From Planctomycetota bacterium (GTDB taxonomy: Bacteria; Planctomycetota; PLA2): 64,000 bases of DNA. Of this stretch, positions 51,616 through 59,023 are shown piece by piece. The position numbers were made by a program, and so were the translations under genes. Numbering within the stretch: the first letter of the stretch is position 1; each line of letters starts with the position of its first letter. Under the pieces are notes generated by a model. The model did no database searches. It saw only the letters and a program-made list of their open reading frames with translations, and was not told the DNA's origin. Location: assembly GCA_021776785.1 (NCBI GenBank), contig JAJFFF010000051.1, forward strand, positions 1 through 64,000. The letters run 5' to 3'.

Positions 51616-52761
51616 GTGACCGCACGAACCAGAGACCAGTCGTTCCTGCGACGCCGCTCTTGTCCCGACTACAAGAATGCGGGACCTGCAGTACGCGTCG
51701 TGGACCTTTTCGCTGGCTGTGGAGGGATGACTTTGGGGATTGCCCACGGGGCTTTCGAACTTGGTTGCGCAACAGACATTCGGTTGGCGGTGGACTGCGA
51801 GCTAGCCGCAATTCGGACATATGGACGCAATTTTGGGCGCAAAAACACTCGCCATGCCACGGTCGAGTCACTCTTCGACGGAGGTCGTCGGAAACGGCTT
51901 ACGGGATCCGAACTTGAGGTTCAAGCCAGCGTCGGGCGGTCGCTTCACTTCTTGGTGGGCGGACCACCGTGCCAAGGGCACTCAGATCTAAACAACCACA
52001 CGAGGAGATCCGATGGGAAGAACGCACTCTATCTTCAGATGGCACGTGCAGCGATGGTCCTCCGACCGCGGTGCGTGATCATCGAAAACGTCCCAGCAGT
52101 CTTGCACGATCGCAACCAAGTCATGCAAGAGACGGAGCGGGTGCTCGATGAGTTGGGGTATCGCACGGCGAGTGGCATCGTGGACCTCAGCCGGATTGGA
52201 GTGCCTCAGACTCGCCGGCGGCACGTATTGCTTGCTACCAAGCGCCCCCTCCGAGTCCCGACGGCGTACCTTGGTCCGCTTTTGGCGGCCGCTGGGAAAC
52301 GCCGAACCATAGCTTGGGCCATAAGCGATCTCGCCGGGAAGCCGCGTGGGGCAATGGATGAGCCGTCTCGACAAAGCAAAGAAAACGAAAGACGTGCGGG
52401 ATGGCTCTATGACAACGAACAACACGACCTGCCGGACGGTTTACGCCCACCCTGTCATCGAAGGGGCGGCCACTCGTACAGATCGGTCTATGGCCGGCTC
52501 AAGTGGGACGAGCCGGCACAGACGATTACATCCGGCTTCACTTCGATGGGGCAAGGCCGTTTCCTCCACCCCTCTCAGCGGAGAACGCTAACTCCTCGGG
52601 AGGCTGCAAGACTGCAGTTCTTTCCTGACTTCTTCGATTGGGGTAGCGCGAACAGAACTTCCGTCGCAAAGATGATTGGAAACGCGGTTCCGCCCAAGCT
52701 CACCATGGTGTTGGCTCACCAGCTGATCCCAGACATTGGCCTCCCCATTGTGCAGGCGTGA
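51616..52761 (+). CDS. DNA (cytosine-5) methyltransferase (DruM-like candidate)
   Basis: 381 aa from GTG 51616; a TTG at 51586 would add ten residues. C5-methyltransferase motifs are complete: I RVVDLFAGCGGMTLG (~26-41), IV GGPPCQGHS with catalytic Cys (~118), VI IENVPAV (~156), VIII QTRRRHVLL (~198), IX/TRD region ETITSG-like QTITSGF, and X GNAVPP (~355). It probably marks host DNA for self-recognition by the adjacent helicase-nuclease, as DruM does in Druantia type II. Target sequence is unknown. It ends the plus-strand anti-phage operon. Confidence 0.9.
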   Translation: MTARTRDQSFLRRRSCPDYKNAGPAVRVVDLFAGCGGMTLGIAHGAFELGCATDIRLAVDCELAAIRTYGRNFGRKNTRHATVESLFDGGRRKRLTGSELEVQASVGRSLHFLVGGPPCQGHSDLNNHTRRSDGKNALYLQMARAAMVLRPRCVIIENVPAVLHDRNQVMQETERVLDELGYRTASGIVDLSRIGVPQTRRRHVLLATKRPLRVPTAYLGPLLAAAGKRRTIAWAISDLAGKPRGAMDEPSRQSKENERRAGWLYDNEQHDLPDGLRPPCHRRGGHSYRSVYGRLKWDEPAQTITSGFTSMGQGRFLHPSQRRTLTPREAARLQFFPDFFDWGSANRTSVAKMIGNAVPPKLTMVLAHQLIPDIGLPIVQA

Positions 52762-52960
52762 TTCAACGTCCTTATCTGTAGTGCTTCTTGTGCATGCGCG
52801 TGTTTCCAAGCGAGACACGGAACCGCGAATTGACCGTACGCCGGGAACTGCTACTCGCTGTTCCTCCTTTTTGAACCCGCGTTGTGGATAGCGCTTTCCT
52901 GTGCCCCGTGTGACGTCGTTGTTGGTATTTTTTTCTTGATCCGCCCGTACGTTGACTGGC

Positions 52961-53449
52961 ATGGTCGAAGAATTTGCAGCTGCGCTCGGAATCGCCGCGG
53001 GACGTTTAAGGCAACTCAAACCCGAAGACGTAGTCACCCCGAGTGTTGGCGTCCGCTCGTCTCTTGAATTGGCAAATGAGCAGCTCGCGCTCGCTGTTCG
53101 GCTGCTTCCGCGCGTGCTGGAGCGTGTTCCGCGCGATGAACCCGCTGCAAGCGACGCCGATCAACAATTGCTCGTTCTTAAGGCCCAGGTCATTCGATTG
53201 GCGAATCAGCTTGAGCCGGACGGCCGGTTGGAGGGCGAGCTCACGCAGGCGGTCGCCCACGCGGAGACCGCATCGACTCTCAAAGGGGCACCGGAGTCGA
53301 TAAACCATGCTCTCGCGCTACTGAAGGTGGCATCCCGGAGCTTTCGTCGAGAGGCCGCCGAAGGACGAAGCTTGTTCCAGTCCATCCGCGACAAACTAGT
53401 AGACTTAGAGGGACCATTTTGGGGGTGGATTGTGAGTGATGCAGCATGA
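52961..53449 (+). CDS. Unknown helical protein, first of a coupled pair
   Basis: 162 aa from ATG 52961. Entirely alpha-helical in appearance: an N-terminal EEFAAALGIAAGRLRQL segment that could be an HTH, then long helices (LELANEQLALAVRLLPRVLE, DQQLLVLKAQVIRLANQLE, INHALALLKVASRSFRREA). It ends with hydrophobic residues FWGWIVSDAA. No family is recognised. It overlaps the next gene by ATGA. It sits between the Druantia-like operon and McrBC, so a regulatory or accessory defence role is possible, but nothing in the sequence shows it. Confidence 0.65.
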   Translation: MVEEFAAALGIAAGRLRQLKPEDVVTPSVGVRSSLELANEQLALAVRLLPRVLERVPRDEPAASDADQQLLVLKAQVIRLANQLEPDGRLEGELTQAVAHAETASTLKGAPESINHALALLKVASRSFRREAAEGRSLFQSIRDKLVDLEGPFWGWIVSDAA

Positions 53450-54102
53450 ATGAATTCGACACGTTGGCGAACGTCCCCGAATCCGACGCGCCGTACCGCG
53501 AAACCGGAGAGCTCCTAGTTCGCCTGCGGGAACTTGCCGGTTTGGGGCCTGGCGAACTTGCGGAGCGCCTTCGCGAGCTGTTGGGCGGGACTGCGCGGAG
53601 ATGGAGGAATCGGCTCTACAGCTGGCAGACGGGCAGAGTTAAGATTCCGCTGAAGGATGCGGCCCCGGCGCTTTCCGACATTTTGGCCGACTCGGGTTTG
53701 TTGAAGTCGGCGATGCTCGACCATCTCGCGTCAAAGGACCCGTCGGCCAAGGAGATTCACTCGGCGCTTTTCCAGTTGATCGAGCCGCCGCGACTGAAGG
53801 TCTCGGCGCGAAATCAACTCGGTCTCTTGCACCACACGACCGGTTTCGCATACGTGAGACAACTACAGGTTAGTGGCTTGCTTCCAATCGAGGAGGGAGG
53901 CCGCATCGAGTTTCGATTTTGCCTGCGGCCTGCAACGTCCGAGAACGTCTTGAATTCACGGGAACTTGCCGAGGGGCTCCAGGCGTATCTTCGGGACATG
54001 GGCCACAATGATGCGACGGTCGAAGTTGTTGGTCGTGAGCTACGCGGCGCAGATGTCATGAGCGACCAAGTCGAATCGCCGACCGCGTCCACGGGCCTGT
54101 AG
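53446..54102 (+). CDS. Unknown protein with N-terminal HTH-like region
   Basis: 218 aa; ATG 53446 overlaps the previous stop. Residues ~18-70 (GELLVRLRELAGLGPGELAERL ... NRLYSWQTGRVKIPLKDAAPAL) look like an XRE-type helix-turn-helix, with W-Q-T-G-R in place of the usual W-E-x-G-R. The middle (HHTTGFAYVRQLQVSGLLPI) and C-terminus (IEFRFCLRPATSENVL, AEGLQAYLRDMGHNDATVEVVGREL) are of no known family. Likely a DNA-binding regulator of this accessory segment (inference). Confidence 0.65.
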   Translation: MNEFDTLANVPESDAPYRETGELLVRLRELAGLGPGELAERLRELLGGTARRWRNRLYSWQTGRVKIPLKDAAPALSDILADSGLLKSAMLDHLASKDPSAKEIHSALFQLIEPPRLKVSARNQLGLLHHTTGFAYVRQLQVSGLLPIEEGGRIEFRFCLRPATSENVLNSRELAEGLQAYLRDMGHNDATVEVVGRELRGADVMSDQVESPTASTGL

Positions 54103-54109
54103 AGAGCCT

Positions 54110-54128
54110 GGCGGCGTTCGACGCCGCC
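54110..54128. terminator. Hairpin between convergent genes
   Basis: GGCGGCG and CGCCGCC form a perfect 7-bp stem with loop TTCGA, 7 nt after the plus-strand stop. A T-rich stretch (CTTTCTTTTTAT) lies about 40 nt on. It could serve the plus-strand pair and, being symmetric, mcrC. Confidence 0.45.
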
Positions 54129-54214
54129 CCAGCCCCAAACGCAACGCGCCGCGTTCAGTCCACTTTCTTTTTATGGGGTCTCCGGATCGGGTTACTCGTA
54201 CAACGTAGCTTCTC

Positions 54215-55510
54215 TTACGCCGATCCGACAGCGCCGAACGCAAGTTGATCCGCAAGGTCTCTTCGTTCGCGGGTCGTCGTGCGCCCTCCTTCCACGAGCT
54301 GCGCGAGCATGCCCAAATGGACCGGTCGGAGAACGATCGTGCCGCGTCGGCCGCCGCGTACCGGGTCTCGGATTTCGAGTCGTGCTTCCGTGGCCTGTTT
54401 GCTCATCGTCGGGTACAGGATCGCTGCTTTGTCCACGTCGGGCTGTCCGAGTGCGTAGATGGCGAGCTGGTAGAGCATGTTGCTCGGCACGGAATGGACC
54501 CATAAGTCTCGATACTTTGCGTCCAAGACGGCAGCGACCTTTCCGCGGGACATGACGACGAAGTCGGGGCGGGGGACCGGCGCCTTTTTATTCTGGGGAT
54601 TGAATCCCGACTCGTATTCGAACACGGTCTTGAGGCCGACCTCGTCGCGGAAGTCACATGACGGAAGGTTTTCGCGCAGGAATCGCGACAGCAGTTGCTG
54701 AAAGAACGTGTTCATGTCGAACAAGAACCCCGGGACCGAAACGCCGGCGTCTTCTCCTCGAATCGCAGCTCCGCAACCGGCGACTAAGAGTTCGGTCAAT
54801 CGGAACGCGGGCTCATACGCCGCGAGTTGGCGATTTGATTCGCGCTTGTTTCTTAAAAGGACGTGCGGCGTAAGCTGAATCGCAGCCACGCGTTCGCTCA
54901 GCACTGCGGCCGTGCGCCGTAAGCTCGTGCGCAGTGTTCGGTCGTGCGTCAGTTTGACGCCGAGGCGCAACGCAGCTAGGAGGACTTGGTTCGGCAGGCA
55001 GTCCTCGAGGCGGACGTGATGGCGGCACGGAAGGCGTGCCTCCACGAGCCCGGGCCCTTTTGCGATGCGGTTGAAGTCGAACCGCCCGCGCGGTCGCGCG
55101 AGCGACTCCTCCCGACGGCGATAGCGACGGTGGAGCCCGCGCGCCATGAGTTCGTTGACCTCCGCGATCAGTTGCTCAAGAAGTATGTCTTGAAACGCGG
55201 CGTCGGCGATGCGCGCCCGGTGCTGGCCCAGGAGTCGCAGGTCCCTGAGTCGGTACGCGTATCGAAGCAATGCGGCAAGCGGCGCTCCTTCAATCTTGGG
55301 TCGGATCTGAAGCTGGAGCGATCCAAGCTGGAGCGAACCGACGTGAGACTTCGTTGTGATGGACAGGCCACGGGCAAGCTCCACAATGCTGACCGTGCCG
55401 GCCTTGTCGAGGTCTGCCGCGATCGATCGGGTGCGCTCGTCGTCAAACGACACGTCCTCGAGGAGTCCTAGCTTGGTCCATTCCGACAGCTCGACCGTAG
55501 TGACGCTCAT
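54215..55510 (-). CDS. mcrC: McrC-like nuclease subunit of a McrBC restriction system
   Basis: 431 aa from ATG 55510, overlapping the mcrB stop (ATGA). The N-terminal McrC domain includes SITTKSHVGSLQLG, LQIRPKIEGAPLAALLRYAY and EQLIAEVNELMARGLHRRYRRREE. The PD-(D/E)xK nuclease site is PRPDFVVMSRGKVAAVLDAKYRD: Asp ~315 and D-A-K ~334-336. McrC docks on the McrB GTPase ring, stimulates GTP hydrolysis and cuts modified DNA. It is transcribed toward the Druantia-like block. Confidence 0.93.
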   Translation of the reverse strand: MSVTTVELSEWTKLGLLEDVSFDDERTRSIAADLDKAGTVSIVELARGLSITTKSHVGSLQLGSLQLQIRPKIEGAPLAALLRYAYRLRDLRLLGQHRARIADAAFQDILLEQLIAEVNELMARGLHRRYRRREESLARPRGRFDFNRIAKGPGLVEARLPCRHHVRLEDCLPNQVLLAALRLGVKLTHDRTLRTSLRRTAAVLSERVAAIQLTPHVLLRNKRESNRQLAAYEPAFRLTELLVAGCGAAIRGEDAGVSVPGFLFDMNTFFQQLLSRFLRENLPSCDFRDEVGLKTVFEYESGFNPQNKKAPVPRPDFVVMSRGKVAAVLDAKYRDLWVHSVPSNMLYQLAIYALGQPDVDKAAILYPTMSKQATEARLEIRDPVRGGRRGTIVLRPVHLGMLAQLVEGGRTTTRERRDLADQLAFGAVGSA

Positions 55511-58212
55511 GCTTCGTCGCCGGGCTCTACGTCGTCTTCCGGATCGGCCGCTTCATCTTCGGAGTCTTCGTCGGCGCCGTCCGTCGCGTCTCCGGTGGTC
55601 GCGAGGCTCGGGTCGATGGCCATCAACGCTTGGATCAAGTTGGGCGCTTGGTCGAGTCCGAAGAGATCGTCCTTGAATTGTTGTCGCTTCAAGTCCACGA
55701 ATCCGCTGCCCAGGATGCTCTTGAGTGCGTCCCAGTCGTCATAGCAGTACTCTTCCAGAAGCGGCAAGATGTCCTCGCTCAGGATGCGGCGGAACTGTCC
55801 CATGTCCGATACGGGCTTGCCCTGCACCATGAGATACGAGTGGCCGATTTGGAGGTTGCGTGCGTCGCGCCCGATGCTCTCGCAAATGCGGCGGTTCAGT
55901 ACGTCGAGCCACTTGTTGATCGGGATGCCCTCGATCTCTGTGTCCTTCAGAACGGTCGGGTCCGGCATCAGTTCGATGAACCCAAACCGCCTTCGCAGCG
56001 CGGTGTCGAGCAACGCAATGGAACGATCGGCGGTGTTCATCGTCCCTATGACGCTTAGGTTGCGCGGCACGCGCAACGTCTTCCCGGTGAGGGGGAGGAG
56101 AATTGGCATGTTTCTCTTGGAAAGCTCCAGAACGGTTAGCAACTCACCAAAGATTCGGGGAATGTCGCCTCGGTTGATCTCGTCGATGATGAGTATGTGC
56201 GGCGTGTCGGGAGCGTCGGCCGCGTCGCGGCACATCTGTAAGAAGATGCCGGGCTCAACGCCGAACGAAAGCTGATCTCCGTGGAGGTTGGGGCGGTACC
56301 CTTCGATGAAATCTTCGTAGCCATACGCGGGGTGAAACGAGCACAGCCGGACCAGCCCCGTGTTGGCCGCGGATTTGCCAAACACGCGCTCTTGTTCTTC
56401 GCCGGCAAGCTCATCAAAACGCTTGCCGAGTAGCCGCGTTGCCACGATGTCTTTGGCGGCTTTCTCGGCCCAGTACGTCTTTCCGGTGCCCGGTGGCCCG
56501 TAAAGAATCACCTGCCCCTTGCGGTCGAGCACGCGTTGGATCTTGCCGGGCATGCCGTCGAGCGCCACTCGAACCGGTTTGGGTGGAGTGGGGCCTACAG
56601 GAGGCCGTTGCACGCGATCGGGGTCGAGGAGTCGACGCTCGATTTCGATCAGAAGGCGTGGGTTATCGCGGATCTCTTCAAAATTCATCCGCGCCGGTTG
56701 TTCGAAACCTGGTTCCCACGTCGTGTTGTCGAGCACTCTCATCGGAGCGGAGTGGGGGAAAGGGGAGTCCGGCGCGAACTGATACGTCTCCTCGATTTCG
56801 CAGATCGCGATCGCCTTGTCGCCGCGACACACCAAAACCCGGTCGCGCGGGCGCACCCTTTTGCGGAGTTCCCACAGCGCGCGCGATTCGCGGTCGGCCT
56901 GCTCGTGAGTCCAGCTGTACGTTGCGGCCAGCTGGTCGCGCAGCTCAACGCGTCTCTTCGTTTCAGGCAAGTCTTCGGCGTCGCCCCAGTCGGGGCCGAT
57001 GCACTTGCGATCGACCATGCTCCGCCAATGCTGCTTACCCTCCGTGCTGTTGCCAATGTCGAATCGTCGGTAGGCAAACGGCCAACCGTTTCGACTGACC
57101 AGCGTGCGGCAGGTGTGCGATAGCGAGAGGTCGAGCTCGTTCGCCAGTGCGACGTACCGGCCAGCGGAAACGTAACGTCCCGGCGTCGGAGGCGGCTCTT
57201 GGAGGATCCGAACGAGATTGAACCGTTGCCAGTTTTCGACGTGGAACTGATCGATCTTGTCGGGATGAATCAATGAGCAGTACTTGTGGCCCCAGACCGT
57301 GTTTTGAACAGCGGGCGCCACTTGTTCGAGTGTGGTTTGAAGCTTGGCGTAGTCTTCGTCGGAGGCTTGAGCGGGCAGCGCAGCGATCGCCTCCACACTT
57401 GCGATCAGTTCGTCTCGATGTCGTCGGGCGATCTCGATCGCTTCTTCAACTGAAATCTCGTACTGGCTTGCCGGACTACCGGTCATCCACGCGCCGGTTT
57501 CTCTCTTGCGATAGATCCCGAACTTGAGGGCGCTACCGCCACCGATGCTCCCGAAAATCTCCGGAAACTCTTCGTCGTTTTTGAACTCGAGCCAGTAGAC
57601 AAGGCTGTCTTGGGTTCCATGCTCGTGCATGTGTCGCAAAAGCGCTTCGCCATCGAGAGCCTTCAGCGCTTCGGGGCCGAACCGTTCGATGAACGCTCGT
57701 TTGTAGCGATCCAAATCGTCTTGCTTGTCGATCTTCTCGTCGGATACGAGCCGCCGGTAGGTTTCCAGCAATTCGTCGCGGACTTGGTAATGCAAGTTGG
57801 AATCACTCCGATCCAGAGAGAGGAAGACGAGGCTACTGAGATCGCGGTTGCTGAGACAGTCCTGTCCGAACGCCGACTTGAAGCGTTGGGTTAACTGCTC
57901 GAGCAGCTTCCCGTTCGGTTCGAACGCACGCCCGGTCAATCGCTCGACATGTCGCCTCGCCCTTGTGCCGTTGAATCCGCGAACCGGCGTGCTGCGTTGT
58001 CGTTCCTGGAGCGCGGCGTACCGATCCGCCGTCATGTTCGAAAAAGCGACCCACTTGGCCGGTGCGATCGAGTCGTCGCGGGGATCGTGTACCCAGTAGC
58101 CAGGATGCCGTATCGAAAACTCAGCTCGCGAGTCGCCAGCACGAAGTGCGGCCGCGAACGTACCCAGACTCTGACGGAGTTCTTCCGTCGTTCCCGCTCT
58201 CTGTAGATCCAT
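55507..58212 (-). CDS. mcrB: McrB-like AAA+ GTPase subunit
   Basis: 901 aa from ATG 58212 (GAGAGG about 10 nt upstream; an in-frame TTG 58296 is the alternative). The C-terminal AAA+ module has Walker A LYGPPGTGKTYWAEKA (~570-577), Walker B ILIIDEINRGDIPRIFGELL (~672) and the McrB signature IGTMNTADRSIALLD (~722), then the arginine-finger region LRRRFGF. The first ~550 residues are the target-recognition part. They are much longer than in E. coli McrB and end with a possible EVE/ASCH-like or OB-like segment (DRVLVCRGDKAIAICEIEE). The C-terminus is an acidic tail. It recognises modified DNA and drives translocation with GTP, together with McrC. Confidence 0.92.
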   Translation of the reverse strand: MDLQRAGTTEELRQSLGTFAAALRAGDSRAEFSIRHPGYWVHDPRDDSIAPAKWVAFSNMTADRYAALQERQRSTPVRGFNGTRARRHVERLTGRAFEPNGKLLEQLTQRFKSAFGQDCLSNRDLSSLVFLSLDRSDSNLHYQVRDELLETYRRLVSDEKIDKQDDLDRYKRAFIERFGPEALKALDGEALLRHMHEHGTQDSLVYWLEFKNDEEFPEIFGSIGGGSALKFGIYRKRETGAWMTGSPASQYEISVEEAIEIARRHRDELIASVEAIAALPAQASDEDYAKLQTTLEQVAPAVQNTVWGHKYCSLIHPDKIDQFHVENWQRFNLVRILQEPPPTPGRYVSAGRYVALANELDLSLSHTCRTLVSRNGWPFAYRRFDIGNSTEGKQHWRSMVDRKCIGPDWGDAEDLPETKRRVELRDQLAATYSWTHEQADRESRALWELRKRVRPRDRVLVCRGDKAIAICEIEETYQFAPDSPFPHSAPMRVLDNTTWEPGFEQPARMNFEEIRDNPRLLIEIERRLLDPDRVQRPPVGPTPPKPVRVALDGMPGKIQRVLDRKGQVILYGPPGTGKTYWAEKAAKDIVATRLLGKRFDELAGEEQERVFGKSAANTGLVRLCSFHPAYGYEDFIEGYRPNLHGDQLSFGVEPGIFLQMCRDAADAPDTPHILIIDEINRGDIPRIFGELLTVLELSKRNMPILLPLTGKTLRVPRNLSVIGTMNTADRSIALLDTALRRRFGFIELMPDPTVLKDTEIEGIPINKWLDVLNRRICESIGRDARNLQIGHSYLMVQGKPVSDMGQFRRILSEDILPLLEEYCYDDWDALKSILGSGFVDLKRQQFKDDLFGLDQAPNLIQALMAIDPSLATTGDATDGADEDSEDEAADPEDDVEPGDEA

Positions 58213-58435
58213 TAACACTGCCTCTCCCGCCCGAGATTCTAGCGAAAGATCGGCGAATATTCTCTGCGTTGCTTCCTTACGAGTTAACCGAAGCAACTTT
58301 CATGAGTCACGCCCCGTGAACTCCGTTTCGCGCTACACCGAGATGGAAAGAAGTTCGTCGTGGGCGATGGAACCGATGCGAACAGGGGGGCTTGATCGCG
58401 ACGGACCGAGCCCGGTTTCAGTACCATGGGTGCTC

Positions 58436-59023
58436 ATGGGGGCACCGGACCGCGTTACTCGTACTACGCAGCTGCTTTTGCGGATGGCTCGTGGGGATTC
58501 TCTTGCTTCGGCTGAGCTCTTGCCTCTTTTGTATGACGAGCTTCATGGGATTGCGCAGCGCTTTATGGCTGGTGAGCGGCGTGACCATACTCTGCAGCCG
58601 ACCGCACTCTTGAACGAGGCTTGGCTTCGGCTTGCTGGGTCCCCGGATGCTCAGTACGTGGATCGCACGCACTTTTTGCGCGTTGCCGCTCGTGCGATGC
58701 GGCATGTTCTTGTTGATCATGCGCGCGCTAAGCGTTCGGCCAAACGCGGCGGTGGGCGTGCGGCCGTTTCGCTCGACATTGACGAGGCGCTTGCGTACTG
58801 GGAGAGCGACCACACCGACCTGCTCGCGCTTCACGAAGCGTTGGAGCGTCTCAACGAGAAAGATCCTCAGCTCAACGACATCGTCGAGCTTCGTTTCTTT
58901 GGCGGCCTGACCGCGGAGGAAACCGGGAGCGCGCTCGGTCTTACCGAACGCCAGGTCGGCCTCGGCTGGTCGTTTGCGCGCGGCTGGCTCCACCGCGAAC
59001 TACAACGGGGCACGCATGAGTGA
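58436..59023 (+). CDS. ECF RNA polymerase sigma factor, TIGR02999 type
   Basis: 195 aa from ATG 58436; the frame is open upstream but lacks sigma sequence. Region 2: LLPLLYDELHGIAQRFMAGER, HTLQPTALLNEAWLRLAG, THFLRVAARAMRHVLVDHARAKRSAKRGGG, the hallmark of TIGR02999/ECF-X6 sigma factors. Region 4: LNEKDPQLNDIVELRFFGGLTAEETGSALGLTERQV. It overlaps the kinase gene by 8 nt, the standard planctomycete pairing in which the kinase is thought to control the sigma factor. Confidence 0.93.
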   Translation: MGAPDRVTRTTQLLLRMARGDSLASAELLPLLYDELHGIAQRFMAGERRDHTLQPTALLNEAWLRLAGSPDAQYVDRTHFLRVAARAMRHVLVDHARAKRSAKRGGGRAAVSLDIDEALAYWESDHTDLLALHEALERLNEKDPQLNDIVELRFFGGLTAEETGSALGLTERQVGLGWSFARGWLHRELQRGTHE

